Shown here: positions 43,661 through 53,295 of the stretch, in pieces | How positions within the stretch are numbered: the stretch's first letter is position 1 | Layout of the letters: each line of letters begins with the position of its first letter | Assembly: GCF_003852425.1 (NCBI RefSeq) | Contig: NZ_QAJN01000001.1 | Coordinates: 371,013-435,012 of the forward strand | Direction: 5' to 3' | Length of the DNA: 64,000 nt | Origin: Paucibacter sp. KBW04 | GTDB lineage: Bacteria; Pseudomonadota; Gammaproteobacteria; Burkholderiales; Burkholderiaceae_C | Program-made: the position numbers and the translations under genes | The notes under the pieces: model-generated | Seen by the model: only the letters and a program-made list of their open reading frames with translations | The model's database searches: none | Told to the model about the DNA's origin: nothing

Positions 43661-45211
43661 TTAGCGTCCGCTGAAGACGTCGACGGCCCCGACCAGGATG
43701 CCGGCTTGCTCCTTCAAACGGTCGGCCGCCGAGGCCGATTGCTGCACCAGGGCGGCGTTTTGCTGCGTCATCTGGTCGAGTTGGGAGACGGCGATATTGA
43801 CCTGGCCGATGCCGCTGGATTGTTCGCGGGTGGCGGCGCTGATCTCGCTAATCAAGTCGTTGACGCGATTGACCTGATGGACGATTTCGCCCATGGCCTG
43901 GCCGGCGCGCTCCACCAGATGGGCGCCGGTCTCGACCTTTTCCACGCTATCGCTGATCAGGCCCTTGATCTCCTTGGCCGCAGCCGCGCTGCGTTGCGCC
44001 AAGCTACGCACCTCGCCGGCCACCACGGCAAAGCCGCGACCCTGCTCACCGGCCCGGGCCGCCTCGACGGCGGCATTGAGGGCCAGGATATTGGTCTGGA
44101 AGGCGATGCCATCGATCACGCCGATGATGTCGGAGATGCGTTTGCTGGAGGCGGTGATGGCGTTCATGGTGTCCACCACCTGGCCCACGACCACGCCACC
44201 ACGGGCCGCCGATTCGCTGGCCGAGCCGGCCAGTTGCGCGGCTTGTTGGGCGGTGTCTGCATTGTTCTTGACGGTGGCGGTCATCTCCTCCATGGAGGCG
44301 GCGGTTTGCTCCAGGCTGGAGGCGGCCTCCTCGGTGCGCGAGCTCAAATCCATATTGCCGTTGGCGATCTCGGTGCTGGCGTTGTTGACGCCGTTGACCT
44401 GGCCCGCGACATCGTCCACCAGGGAGCGAAGATTCAAGCCGCTTTGATTGACGGCACGCATGATCATGCCGATCTCGTCGACCCGGTTCAGCGCGGTCTG
44501 CTCGCCGGGTTGACCGGAGGCCACGCACTGAGCCTGCCGCTTGACCGCTTGCAAGGGCGTCGCGATCTGTGCGTCCAGCCACAGAGATAGCAGCCAGGCG
44601 GCGATCAGACTGGTGGCGGCAAAGCCGGCCAGGCTCGTCGATCCCAAGCCCAGTCCAGCGGCCGCCGCGATCGTGGTGGCGGCGAAAACAAGCATCGCCC
44701 AGCGCATGCGCCAGGCCACCGACATGGTTTGCATGGCCGAGGTCCAGCCCATCAGGCCGGTGCGCACGATCAGCCCCCGGTGAAAGGCGCGATTGCCCGC
44801 CCGGTTCTCGCGGAAATCGGCGTAGAGCTTTTCGGCCGCGTTGATCTCGGCGCGGCTGGGCTTGGTGCGCACCGACATATAGCCGGTGACCTTGCCGCCG
44901 CGCACCACGGGGGCTGCATTGGCGCGCACCCAGTAGTGGTCACCATTCTTGCGGCGATTTTTGACCAGGGCGGTCCAGGACTGGCCGGCCTTCAAGGTGG
45001 CCCACATATCGGCAAAGGCCTGGGTGGGCATATCGGGGTGGCGCACCATATTGTGGGGCTGGCCCATGATCTCTTCGCGCTCAAAGCCGCTGACGGCGAC
45101 GAAGGCCGCGTTGGCATAGGCAATATGGCTTTGCAGATCGGTGGTCGACATCAAAGTGGCGTCGGCCGGAAAGTCGTACTCGCGTTGCGTTATCGGAAGA
45201 TTGCTTTTCAT
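43661..45211 (-). CDS. Aer-like methyl-accepting chemotaxis protein with PAS domain
   Basis: A 516-aa chemoreceptor. The N-terminal PAS domain (residues 10-120) has the Aer-type run [20 protein letters not shown] and MVRHPDMP, usually binding FAD to sense redox or oxygen. Two hydrophobic segments near 165-210 anchor it. HAMP and the signalling hairpin follow, with the tip [20 protein letters not shown] and [20 protein letters not shown]. The ATG at 45211 gives [14 protein letters not shown]. No che genes are in the window. Confidence 0.92.
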   Translation of the reverse strand: MKSNLPITQREYDFPADATLMSTTDLQSHIAYANAAFVAVSGFEREEIMGQPHNMVRHPDMPTQAFADMWATLKAGQSWTALVKNRRKNGDHYWVRANAAPVVRGGKVTGYMSVRTKPSRAEINAAEKLYADFRENRAGNRAFHRGLIVRTGLMGWTSAMQTMSVAWRMRWAMLVFAATTIAAAAGLGLGSTSLAGFAATSLIAAWLLSLWLDAQIATPLQAVKRQAQCVASGQPGEQTALNRVDEIGMIMRAVNQSGLNLRSLVDDVAGQVNGVNNASTEIANGNMDLSSRTEEAASSLEQTAASMEEMTATVKNNADTAQQAAQLAGSASESAARGGVVVGQVVDTMNAITASSKRISDIIGVIDGIAFQTNILALNAAVEAARAGEQGRGFAVVAGEVRSLAQRSAAAAKEIKGLISDSVEKVETGAHLVERAGQAMGEIVHQVNRVNDLISEISAATREQSSGIGQVNIAVSQLDQMTQQNAALVQQSASAADRLKEQAGILVGAVDVFSGR

Positions 45212-45662
45212 CGCCAGCCTTTTCTTTGTTCGGTTGCCAAGCAAGAAATTCGTGACAGGCAGCAACTCAGCATTGAGATGGCTACCCGGGACTTTTGACC
45301 GCACTTTTTCGAGACGCCCGACTCAAGCTCGCATGCCCTCGCATGCGCTTGGCGACCATCCGCGTTTGGAGTTCTCGCGATCCACCCTGGCTTCATTCCC
45401 GCATTTGGCGCTTCGATTCTGAACCTGAATGCCGGATAAGTGCGTTATTCGCCCGATAGTTCTGCGGTCTTGAGTCTGCGGTGACGGGTGAATGTGAACA
45501 AATGCCGGGTCATGTGCGCGAAACAAACAGCCATCGGCCCCTAACGCAGGATTGCGTGGGGATGGTTGGCTGTTCTGGATGGGCAAGACTGGCCTGGCCG
45601 CGCCGATTCGGCGGCCTTGCGGCTGAAGCTTTTGTTGTGGGGGGCTGTGAGCCCCCTGGGGG
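45212..45662. other. Long intergenic region of 451 bases without a gene
   Basis: It lies between the leftward chemoreceptor start and the serB stop. Short frames on both strands have no ribosome binding site or protein-like composition. It contains a repeated CTCGCATGC near 45334 and 45345 and a GGGGGCT/AGCCCCC hairpin near 45640, which may end serB transcription but lacks a T run. The chemoreceptor promoter should be here; only a poor sigma-28-like match was seen. Confidence 0.45.
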
Positions 45663-46355
45663 TCAGACCAGGCAGTTCAGCAACTGCTCCAGGCCGCCCT
45701 GGTTGATGGCGACCATGGCTTGCTCGCGCACCCGGGGCTTGGCGTGAAAGGCCACCGACAGGCCGGCCACGCTCATCATGGGCATGTCATTGGCACCGTC
45801 GCCCACGGCCATGGCCTGGCTGGGCAGGCAGCCGATATCGGCACAGCATTGCAGCAGCATGCGGCGTTTTTCTTCGCCGTCGCAAATCTCCCCCCAGGCC
45901 TGCATTACTAGGCCGCCGGTCAAGCGGCCGTCCTTCAGCTCCAACTCGTTGGAGCGGACAAAGTCCATGCCCAATTGAGCAGCCACATAGGCCGTGAAGT
46001 AGGTGAAGCCGCCCGAGACCAGCAAGAGCTTGAGCCCGGCCGCCTTGAGTGCGGCACAGAGCTCGCGCGCGCCGGGGTTGAATTGCAAGCGGGTCTGCAA
46101 CACTTGCTCCAGCACCGATTCGGGCACGCCTTGCAGCAGAGCTAAGCGGCGGCGCAGGCTGTCCTTGAAGTCGCTGATCTCACCGCGCATGGCGGCCTCG
46201 GTGATGGCCGCCACCTCGGCGCCTCGGCCGGCCACGGCGGCGATTTCATCGATGCATTCGATGGAGATCAGGGTGGAGTCCATATCGAAAGCGGCGAGGC
46301 GGAAGTCCGCCAGGCGCAGCGGCGGGGTGAAACCTTGGATGACCAGTTCGCTCAT
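45663..46355 (-). CDS. serB: Phosphoserine phosphatase
   Basis: A 230-aa HAD phosphatase that makes serine from phosphoserine. The motif I DMDSTLI is at residues 24-30, followed by ECIDEIA. Motif II is LLLVSGGFTYF, and motif IV VGDGANDMPMM. It lacks the N-terminal ACT extension of E. coli SerB. It lies nine bases downstream of mfd in the same leftward unit. Confidence 0.95.
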   Translation of the reverse strand: MSELVIQGFTPPLRLADFRLAAFDMDSTLISIECIDEIAAVAGRGAEVAAITEAAMRGEISDFKDSLRRRLALLQGVPESVLEQVLQTRLQFNPGARELCAALKAAGLKLLLVSGGFTYFTAYVAAQLGMDFVRSNELELKDGRLTGGLVMQAWGEICDGEEKRRMLLQCCADIGCLPSQAMAVGDGANDMPMMSVAGLSVAFHAKPRVREQAMVAINQGGLEQLLNCLV

Positions 46356-46364
46356 GAATCGTGC

Positions 46365-49300
46365 TCAGTCTTGTTTGATCGGCTGGCCCAAGAGGCGCAG
46401 CACTTCGCGGATGGCCTGCGCCCGGTCCTTGGGGTCGGAGAGCGCCTTGTCGATGCGCAGCTTGTCATTGCCCACCAGCTTGATATTGCGGTTTTTCTGC
46501 ACCAGCTCGATCACCCGCATCGCGTCGATCGGTGGGTTGGGGCGGAAGTTGATATTCATCACCGAGGGCGCGGCGTCGATCTTGAGCACGCCGTAAGGCT
46601 TGGCCAACACGCGCAGGCGGTGGGTGTCGAACAGGGTCTGGCCCTGGGCAGGCAGCTTGCCGAAGCGGTCGGTGACTTCTTCAAGCAACTTGTCGATCTG
46701 CTCGCTCTTCTCGGCCGTGGCCAGGCGTTTGTAGAGCGAGAGGCGCTGGTGCACATCGCCGCAGTAGGCGTCCGGCAAGAGGGCCGGGGCATGCAGATTG
46801 ATCTCGGTCGTGGCACCCAGGGGTGAGAGCAAATCGGGCTCCTTGCCGGCCTTGAGTGAGCGCACCGCCTCGGACAGCATCTCGTTATAGAGCTGGAAGC
46901 CGATCTCCATCATATTGCCGCTCTGGTGCTCGCCCAGCATCTCGCCGGCCCCGCGAATCTCCAGATCGTGCATGGCCAGATAAAAGCCCGAGCCCAGCTC
47001 TTCCATGGCTTGAATCGCGTCCAGGCGCTGGGCGGCCTGCTTGGTCAGGCCTTGCAGATCGGGCACCATCAGATAGGCATAGGCCTGGTGGTGGGAGCGG
47101 CCGACACGGCCGCGCAGCTGATGCAGCTGGGCCAGGCCGAATTTGTCGGCGCGGGCGATGATGATGGTGTTGGCGCTGGGCACATCGATGCCGGTCTCGA
47201 TGATGGTCGAGCACAAGAGCACATTGTGTTTGCCGCTGACGAACTCGCGCATCACCCGTTCCAGCTCGCGCTCCGGCATCTGACCATGGGCGATGATGAT
47301 GCGGGCCTCGGGCACCAACTCTTCGAGCTTCTGGCGCCGGTTCTCAATCGTCTCGACCTCGTTGTGCAGGAAGTAGACCTGGCCGCCGCGCTTCAACTCC
47401 CGCAGAACAGCCTCGCGTATGGTGCCGCTGGTCTCGCTGCGCACAAAGGTCTTGATGGCCAGGCGGCGCTGGGGTGCCGTGGCAATCACGCTCAAATCAC
47501 GAAGGCCTTCCAGTGCCATGCCCAAGGTGCGCGGGATGGGGGTGGCGGTGAGCGTGAGCACATCGACCTCGGCCCGAATGGCCTTCATCGCCTCCTTGTG
47601 GCGCACGCCAAAGCGGTGCTCTTCGTCGATCACCAAGAGGCCCAGCCGCGCGAACTTGCAGTCGGCCGACAAGAGCTTGTGGGTGCCCACCACGATGTCG
47701 ATGGTGCCGTCTGCCAGGCCTTCCATGGCCGCCTTGATTTCCTTGGTCGAGCGGAAACGGCTCATCTCCGCCACCTTGACCGGCCAGCGGCCGAAGCGGT
47801 CGGCGATGTTTTGGTAATGCTGCTCGGCCAGCAAGGTGGTGGGTGCGAGTATGGCGACCTGCTTGCCACCCATCACGGCGACGAAGGCCGCGCGCAGGGC
47901 CACCTCGGTCTTGCCAAAGCCCACATCGCCGCAGACCAGGCGGTCCATGGGTTTGGGGGAGATCATGTCCTGGATCACCGCGTGGATGGCGGCGCGCTGG
48001 TCGGCGGTTTCCTCAAAGCCGAAGCTGGCGGCAAAAGCCTCGTAGTCTGGCCCTGAGTAGCGGAAGGCATGGCCCTCGCGGGCGGCGCGGCGGGCGTAGA
48101 GATTGAGCAACTCGGCGGCGGTGTCGCGCACCTGCTCGGCGGCCTTGCGCTTGGCCTTTTCCCATTGGCCGGAGCCCAGGCGGTGCAAGGGCGCTTCTTC
48201 GGCCGAAACGCCGGTGTAGCGGCTGATCAGATGCAGCTGGGCCACCGGCACATAGAGCGTGGCCTTGTCGGCATATTCCAGGTGCAGGAACTCCGAGGCA
48301 CCGTCGCCGATATCGATATTGATCAGGCCTTGGTAACGCCCGATGCCGTGGTTGTTGTGCACCACCGGGTCGCCGACCTTGAGCTCGGAGAGGTCCTTGA
48401 TCAGGGCGTTGACGTCCGAGACCTGTTCCTGCTTGCGCCGACGCCTTGTGGTGGGCGTGGTGGCGAAGAGTTCGGTCTCGGTGATGATCTGGAACTGGCG
48501 GCCCAGATCGGGCTCGTTCCAGAAAAATCCCGAGGCCAGGGGGGCCGCGGTGATGGCGAACTTCTCGGGGCTGCTGACGAAGTCCTCCAGCCCGCTGACC
48601 GAGGGCGGGTCGATCTTGTTGTCGCGCAGCAGCTCTAACAGGCTTTCTCGACGGCCTTCGCTCTCGGCCAAGAGCAGCACGCGGTGCGGCGTGCTCTTCA
48701 GATGGGCGGCCAGGCGGGCTAGCGGCTCTTGCGCGCCGCGCTCCACGCTGACATCGGGCAGGGGGCGGGCAAAGTCCACCGCCTCATTGCCGCGCAGGGC
48801 CAGCACCGCGTGGCCGTGGGTGATGCTGAAGAACTCTTCGACCTTGAGGTAAATCTCTTCCGGCGGCAGGATGGGCCGCTCGGGGTCGTGCTGCAAAAAG
48901 CGGTGGCGCTCGCGGGTGTCGGTCCAGAAGCGTTGCAAGGCCTCGTCGATCTCACCATGCAGGGCCAGGGCCGCGCCCTCGCCCAGGAAGTCGAAGATGG
49001 TGGCCGTCTGCTCAAAGAAGACGGGCAGGAAGTACTCGATGCCGCCGGTGGCGATGCCACTGGCCATGTCTTTGTAGATGCGCGAACGGGTCGGGTCGCC
49101 GTCCATTTTCTCGCGCCAACGGGCGCGGAAGGCCTGGCGAGCGGCCTCGTCCATGGGGAACTCACGGCCGGGCAGCAAGCGGACTTCGGGCACAGGGTAG
49201 AGGCTGCGCTGGGTGTCGGGGTCGAAGGTGCGGATCGAGTCCACCTCATCGCCAAACAAGTCCACCCGGTAAGGCACGAGCGAGCCCATGGGGAAGAGAT

Positions 49301-49829
49301 CGATCAAGCCGCCGCGCACCGCGTACTCGCCCGGCGAGACAACCTGGGCCACATGGCTGTAGCCGCCCAGGGTCAGCTGGGCCTTGAGGCTGGCCTCGTC
49401 CAGGCGCTGCTTGGTCTTGAAGTTGAAGGTGGTGGCCGCCAGGAAGGAGGGCGGGGCGAGTCGGGTGAGGGCGGTGGTGGCGGGCAGCAAGACCACATCG
49501 GCTTCGCGCTGCTCGGCCGGCAAACCGCGCGACTGCAGCAAGCGCCACAAGGTGGCCAGGCGTTCGGAGATCAGGTCCTGGTGCGGCGAGAAGGTGTCAT
49601 AGGGCAGGGTCTCCCAGTCGGGGAAGACGGCCACGCGCAGCTCGGGCGCAAAAAACTTCAGCTCGTCTTCCAGCCGCTGCGTATCACCGGGCTCGGCCGT
49701 GATGATGGCGGTGATGCGTCCGGCCGCCATCTGGCTGCAAGCAAAGCGGGCCAGCAGCATGGCATCGGCGGAGCCGGTGGGGCGGGCGAGGGTGAACTTC
49801 TTACCGGGGGCGATCAGGGGCAACTGCAT
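46365..49829 (-). CDS. mfd: Transcription-repair coupling factor Mfd
   Basis: A 1154-aa DNA translocase that removes stalled RNA polymerase and recruits UvrA. The N-terminal UvrB-like region begins LARPTGSADAMLLARFACSQM. The RNA polymerase interaction domain is near residues 480-550 (VGDPVVHNNHGIGRYQGL). The helicase motifs are VCGDVGFGKTEVALRAAF, LLVIDEEHRFGV and TLTATPIPRTLGMAL. A TRCF C-terminal domain completes it. The length is normal. serB follows nine bases later. Confidence 0.97.
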   Translation of the reverse strand: MQLPLIAPGKKFTLARPTGSADAMLLARFACSQMAAGRITAIITAEPGDTQRLEDELKFFAPELRVAVFPDWETLPYDTFSPHQDLISERLATLWRLLQSRGLPAEQREADVVLLPATTALTRLAPPSFLAATTFNFKTKQRLDEASLKAQLTLGGYSHVAQVVSPGEYAVRGGLIDLFPMGSLVPYRVDLFGDEVDSIRTFDPDTQRSLYPVPEVRLLPGREFPMDEAARQAFRARWREKMDGDPTRSRIYKDMASGIATGGIEYFLPVFFEQTATIFDFLGEGAALALHGEIDEALQRFWTDTRERHRFLQHDPERPILPPEEIYLKVEEFFSITHGHAVLALRGNEAVDFARPLPDVSVERGAQEPLARLAAHLKSTPHRVLLLAESEGRRESLLELLRDNKIDPPSVSGLEDFVSSPEKFAITAAPLASGFFWNEPDLGRQFQIITETELFATTPTTRRRRKQEQVSDVNALIKDLSELKVGDPVVHNNHGIGRYQGLINIDIGDGASEFLHLEYADKATLYVPVAQLHLISRYTGVSAEEAPLHRLGSGQWEKAKRKAAEQVRDTAAELLNLYARRAAREGHAFRYSGPDYEAFAASFGFEETADQRAAIHAVIQDMISPKPMDRLVCGDVGFGKTEVALRAAFVAVMGGKQVAILAPTTLLAEQHYQNIADRFGRWPVKVAEMSRFRSTKEIKAAMEGLADGTIDIVVGTHKLLSADCKFARLGLLVIDEEHRFGVRHKEAMKAIRAEVDVLTLTATPIPRTLGMALEGLRDLSVIATAPQRRLAIKTFVRSETSGTIREAVLRELKRGGQVYFLHNEVETIENRRQKLEELVPEARIIIAHGQMPERELERVMREFVSGKHNVLLCSTIIETGIDVPSANTIIIARADKFGLAQLHQLRGRVGRSHHQAYAYLMVPDLQGLTKQAAQRLDAIQAMEELGSGFYLAMHDLEIRGAGEMLGEHQSGNMMEIGFQLYNEMLSEAVRSLKAGKEPDLLSPLGATTEINLHAPALLPDAYCGDVHQRLSLYKRLATAEKSEQIDKLLEEVTDRFGKLPAQGQTLFDTHRLRVLAKPYGVLKIDAAPSVMNINFRPNPPIDAMRVIELVQKNRNIKLVGNDKLRIDKALSDPKDRAQAIREVLRLLGQPIKQD

Positions 49830-49975
49830 GGGAGGGGGTGTCTTCGAGGTCTGGATGGGAGAGGGCAGGCCTCGAATCAGAAATCTGAAATGGCGCCCAT
49901 GAAGCGAGCTGGGCCCAGGGGAATGGATTGCGTTTGATTGTAGGGAATCGCCACCGCCTTGCCCTGCGCGGCCAT

Positions 49976-50001
49976 AAAAAACGGCGCCCGCAGGCGCCGT
50001 T
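49976..50001 (-). terminator. Rho-independent terminator of the 50022 PEP-CTERM gene
   Basis: On the minus strand ACGGCGCC (50000-49993) and GGCGCCGT (49988-49981) form a stem with a four-base loop, followed by six T. It lies 21 bases past the stop. Confidence 0.85.
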
Positions 50002-50021
50002 CTGAGTCAGAGCAAAGTCGC

Positions 50022-50684
50022 TCAGGCCTTGCGGCGGCGGGCCATCCAGCCCAGCAGGCCCAGGCCGCCCAACATCAGGGCATAGGTCTGAGGTTCTGGC
50101 ACGGCGGCCACGCTGCCCAGGGTCAGGTCGTTGATGGTGGGCCACACGCCGGCCTCGCCTGTGCCCTGGTTACCCACCCACAGCTTCAGCGAGCTCAGGC
50201 CGCCGGTGGACACAAAGCCCAGGAAACTGCCGGTATTGGGGTTCAGCAATTGCTGGGTGATGCTGCCGCTGGCGTCGGTCACCTGAATGCTCAGGGCGGT
50301 AGCCGCGGTGGAGTAGCCGGCGATATTGGTGCCGAAGAAGAAACCGCCCACTGCCTGCACGTCGGCCGAGAAGCCGTTGAAGGTGACCGTGTCGGTGCGG
50401 TTGTTAGTGGCCAGCCAGACGTCTTGGCCATCGTCGGAGGCTGGGAAGAACACGCTGGTCGGGCCCACGCTGGCGGTGTAGCTGTGGCTGCCGGCCGTGC
50501 GCGCCTGGGGCGTGCCCAGGGTGGTGGTGTAGTCGAGGTCGTCGAAGCTGTCGACGCCGGCATGGGTGATGGCCGCCAGATAGGCCGCTTGGCTGGTGTA
50601 GACCGTCACGGCGGCTTGCGCGCCCCCCGAGACCGCGACAAAAGCGGCCAAGGCGATCGGTGCCAAAAGAGTCTTGAATTTCAT
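50022..50684 (-). CDS. PEP-CTERM sorting domain protein
   Basis: A 220-aa exported protein. The signal peptide ends GGAQAAVT. The central part is rich in Thr, Ser and Gly, of the type expected for a surface or matrix protein. The C-terminus has the complete PEP-CTERM signal: VPEPQTYALMLGGLGLLGWMARRRKA, i.e. the VPEP box, a hydrophobic helix and a basic tail, recognised by exosortase. AAGG lies nine bases before the ATG at 50684; an ATG at 50702 would add six residues. Its promoter region shares a motif with another PEP-CTERM gene. Confidence 0.92.
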   Translation of the reverse strand: MKFKTLLAPIALAAFVAVSGGAQAAVTVYTSQAAYLAAITHAGVDSFDDLDYTTTLGTPQARTAGSHSYTASVGPTSVFFPASDDGQDVWLATNNRTDTVTFNGFSADVQAVGGFFFGTNIAGYSTAATALSIQVTDASGSITQQLLNPNTGSFLGFVSTGGLSSLKLWVGNQGTGEAGVWPTINDLTLGSVAAVPEPQTYALMLGGLGLLGWMARRRKA

Positions 50685-50751
50685 GTGCATCAACCTTTTC
50701 ATGAGACTTTGAGGGTCCGGGCGGGAGCTTGTGGGGTCTTTACTGCGGGAC

Positions 50752-50801
50752 CCAGTCTCAGGCTTGGTCTTGCTGGCGTCGATCCTTTAAGTTAGGGTTC
50801 G
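50752..50801 (-). promoter_or_regulatory. Shared upstream motif pair of a PEP-CTERM gene (copy 1)
   Basis: On the minus strand CGAACCCTAACTTAAA (50801-50786), a 23-base gap, then CCTGAGACTGG (50762-50752). Nearly the same pair lies upstream of the gene at 58615. The first block overlaps an inverted repeat AGGGTT/AACCCT (50794-50811). The function is inferred from recurrence only. Confidence 0.45.
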
Positions 50802-50857
50802 GGCTAACCCTTGATTTGCAGGTAAACAGGGCTTGACGCGCAGGAATTTGCCGAATT

Positions 50858-50884
50858 GAAACAGCCCTGCGAGAGGGCTGTTTC
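50858..50884 (-). terminator. Terminator-like hairpin after the GlsB-type gene
   Basis: GAAACAGCCCT (50858-50868) and AGGGCTGTTTC (50874-50884) form an 11-bp perfect stem with a five-base loop. The T stretch is short. It lies 42 bases past the stop at 50926. Confidence 0.6.
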
Positions 50885-50925
50885 GGGGGGAGCGGGGACG
50901 GCAGGCGCTGTCCCTTGTTTCAGGG

Positions 50926-51177
50926 TCAGGCGTTCAACTTGCTCCAGATGAAGAGCAAGAGAACGGCACCGGCTACCGACATCAGCAAGCCAGCTGGGTG
51001 CAGCAGATTGCCGTCGGCCGAGCCGCTGATCAAGCGGCCGATAAATCCGCCGACAAAGGAACCGGCCACGCCCAGCACGCCGGTCATGAGCAGACCGATG
51101 TTCTGCGAGCCAGGGAAGATCAGGCGGGCGATGGCGCCCACCACGATGCCAATCAAAAACATCCAGAGGTAGTGCAA
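50926..51177 (-). CDS. GlsB/YeaQ/YmgE family small membrane protein
   Basis: An 83-aa inner-membrane protein with three hydrophobic segments and the family blocks IVVGAIARLIFPG, GVLGVAGSFVGGFIG. Members are linked to stress responses but have no known molecular function. The start is a TTG at 51177, six bases after AGGAG; an ATG five codons later would also give an intact protein. It is flanked by PEP-CTERM genes on the same strand but has its own terminator. Confidence 0.85.
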   Translation of the reverse strand: MHYLWMFLIGIVVGAIARLIFPGSQNIGLLMTGVLGVAGSFVGGFIGRLISGSADGNLLHPAGLLMSVAGAVLLLFIWSKLNA

Positions 51178-51326
51178 GAGGAGCTCCTGTTGAGGGGATG
51201 GAATGAGGGACGTGGCCAAGAGAGTTGAGGCCACGCGACATTGGGTACCCGGATTCAACGCCTCAGCGTCTCGCCCGGTCGACCGGCAAACTAGGGGTGT
51301 ACTTGCCTGCGCCTGGCCAGTGGACA

Positions 51327-51353
51327 TGAAAAACGGCCCTGTGACGGGCCGTT
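51327..51353 (-). terminator. Rho-independent terminator of the 51406 PEP-CTERM gene
   Basis: On the minus strand AACGGCCC (51353-51346) and GGGCCGTT (51339-51332) with a six-base loop, followed by a T run. It lies 53 bases past the stop. Confidence 0.85.
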
Positions 51354-51405
51354 GACTTGGATGATGCAGCGCCTGCTGCAGGCTGAACCGAGGGGGGAGA
51401 GGGGC

Positions 51406-52059
51406 TCAGCGCTTGGCCGTGCGGCGGCGCGCCACCCAGGCCATGCCGGCCAGACCCGTCAACATCAGGGCGTAGCTGGAGGGTTCGGGGACGGCGTTGA
51501 GCAGGCCGTCGGTTTTGGCAAAGCTTTGGAAAGCGGCGCCATTGGACGAGAACTGCGCTTGCTGGCCCCCGTCGCAGCAGCCTTCCAGGCCAAAGATCTG
51601 CAGTCGGTGCTGACCGGCAGCGATATTCAGATTGCTGAAGGAGAAGGACTGGCTCGGGTCGGCGTAGCTGCCGGCCCACCACATATCGTTGGTCTTGAAG
51701 CCCAGGGCCACGCCGTCCAGGACGACCGCACCGCCCTTGCCGAAGTCCACACCCGCACGCAGGCTCCAGCTGCCGGCCTGGTTGGCGGCGACGCCGAAGT
51801 CGATGGTGGAGCGGAAGGCGATATTGCTGCTGGAGCCGCCGAAGACGGAGGTATTGCTGATGCCGTCGTAGAGGGCGATATCGGCCAGCTTGGCACCTGG
51901 CTGGGCCAGGGCGGCGTTGACCACGCTGCGATAGTCGGCGGCGCTGGCCTGAGCACCGGCGCTGGAACTGGCGGTTTCAAACGTGATCACACTGGCTTGG
52001 GCGGCCAGACCGGCCAGGCCAAGAGTGCTCAGAACAAGGGCTTGGGACAGAGTTTTCAT
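51406..52059 (-). CDS. PEP-CTERM protein of the CCXG type
   Basis: A 217-aa exported protein. The signal peptide ends LAAQASV. A distinctive cysteine pair appears in IFGLEGCCDGGQQAQFS near residue 160-175, as in PEP-CTERM proteins grouped by a CCxG motif. The C-terminus is NAVPEPSSYALMLTGLAGMAWVARRRTAKR in layout: VPEP box, hydrophobic helix, basic end. The ATG at 52059 gives MKTLSQALVL. The gene is monocistronic with a terminator. The role is probably surface or extracellular matrix. Confidence 0.88.
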   Translation of the reverse strand: MKTLSQALVLSTLGLAGLAAQASVITFETASSSAGAQASAADYRSVVNAALAQPGAKLADIALYDGISNTSVFGGSSSNIAFRSTIDFGVAANQAGSWSLRAGVDFGKGGAVVLDGVALGFKTNDMWWAGSYADPSQSFSFSNLNIAAGQHRLQIFGLEGCCDGGQQAQFSSNGAAFQSFAKTDGLLNAVPEPSSYALMLTGLAGMAWVARRRTAKR

Positions 52060-52254
52060 GCGGGACTTTCTTGTTGCCAAAGGCATCGGGGATGCGATGA
52101 GCACCAATGTAGTCAGGGCCTCGCCTGCGTGCCGCCCCCCATTCCAATGGCCAGCGCAAAGCGCGCCAAAGTGCCGTGAGCTATTACCGGATTCACGCGA
52201 CTCGCTGCGGCGAAAGACCCACAGTGCCGCGGGTGGCGGGCGCGGCGTCTTGGC

Positions 52255-53295
52255 TCAGGCGCTGGGTTTGCGCCGGATCTGTATAGGCTGGGAGGGGTCG
52301 GCCAAGGCGCGTGCGCGCAGCTGACCGCAGCCGCCGTCCACGTCCTGGCCGGCCGAGTCGCGCAGCTTGGTGAGAATGCCGCGCTGGTGCAGATGGCGGG
52401 CGATCTCGCGGGCCTTGTCCCAGCTGGGGCGCTGGAAGGGCAGGTCGGGGATGCTGTTGTAGGGGATCATGTTCAAGAGCGCGTACTTGCCTTTGAGCAA
52501 GCGCACGATGCCGTCCATTTCCTCGGGCCCGTCGTTGACGCCTTCCAGCAGGGTCCATTGGTATTGGATGGGGTAGGCGCTGGCGCGGGCGTATTGCTCG
52601 CCCAACTCCACCAACTCCTCGGGTGTCAGGCGCGGCGCGCGCGGCAGCAGGCGTTCGCGCAGCTCGGCCCGGCTGGTGTGCAGGGACAAGGCCAGGGCCG
52701 GTTTGACCGGCCCCAGGGGCAGGCGCTCGAACACGCGCGGGTCGCCCACGGTGGAGAAGACCAAATTCTTGTGGCCGATATTGCCTTGCAGGCCCAGCAG
52801 CTCGATGGCCTCCATCACATTGTCGAGGTTGTGGGCGGGCTCGCCCATGCCCATGAACACCACCTTCTTGACCGGCCGCAGCGTGCGGGCCAAGGCCACC
52901 TGGGTGATGATCTCGGCGCTGCTGACTTGGCGGATCAGGCCCTCACGGCCCGTCATGCAGAACTGGCAGCCGACGGCGCAGCCGACCTGGGAGGACACGC
53001 AGACGCCCTCGCGTGGCAGCAGCACGCTTTCCACCGTCATGCCGTCTTGCAAGGCGATCAAGAGGCGGGCCGAACCGTCTTCGCCCGGATGTTGGGACTG
53101 GATGCGACCCAGGGCCTGCAATTGCTGCTCCAGGGCCGGCAAGGCCTCGCGCACGGCCAGGGGCAAAAAGTCTTCGGGGCGGCGGCGGCCCGCAGTCAGG
53201 GGTAGGGCCCGCACCCATTGGCGCAGCACCCGCTGCACATGCAAGGGCTTGGCGCCCAGATCGCTGAGCTGTTGTTGGAGGTCTTGGATGCGCAT
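52255..53295 (-). CDS. RlmN/Cfr-family radical SAM RNA methyltransferase
   Basis: A 346-aa radical SAM enzyme. The cluster motif is CAVGCQFC (CxxxCxxC), preceded by the family's CVSSQVG. The mechanistic second cysteine is in DVDGGCGQL near the C-terminus, which corresponds to the cross-link Cys of RlmN. Other blocks are VFMGMGEPAHNLDNV and NMIPYNSIPD. It is shorter and more divergent than ordinary RlmN, so it could be a paralogue acting on another adenine in rRNA or tRNA. The ATG at 53295 is the natural start. Confidence 0.82.
   Translation of the reverse strand: MRIQDLQQQLSDLGAKPLHVQRVLRQWVRALPLTAGRRRPEDFLPLAVREALPALEQQLQALGRIQSQHPGEDGSARLLIALQDGMTVESVLLPREGVCVSSQVGCAVGCQFCMTGREGLIRQVSSAEIITQVALARTLRPVKKVVFMGMGEPAHNLDNVMEAIELLGLQGNIGHKNLVFSTVGDPRVFERLPLGPVKPALALSLHTSRAELRERLLPRAPRLTPEELVELGEQYARASAYPIQYQWTLLEGVNDGPEEMDGIVRLLKGKYALLNMIPYNSIPDLPFQRPSWDKAREIARHLHQRGILTKLRDSAGQDVDGGCGQLRARALADPSQPIQIRRKPSA

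Noticed and set aside
45334-45354. Repeated CTCGCATGC in the long gap
   Set aside because: Two short copies only, no third, and GCATGC is itself palindromic. This is too weak to call an element.
45430-45475. Possible sigma-28 promoter for the chemoreceptor
   Set aside because: GCGAATAA resembles the -10, but the -35-like TCAAG is at the wrong spacing and there is no TAAA.
45323-45586. An 87-codon leftward frame in the long gap between the chemoreceptor and serB
   Set aside because: There is no ribosome binding site, the composition is not protein-like, and nothing familiar is seen.
52060-52254. Sigma-54 (-24/-12) promoter upstream of PEP-CTERM genes, as reported in other exosortase bacteria
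   Set aside because: A TGGC with a nearby TTTGC exists, but the GG-to-GC spacing is wrong. None of the five genes has a proper match.
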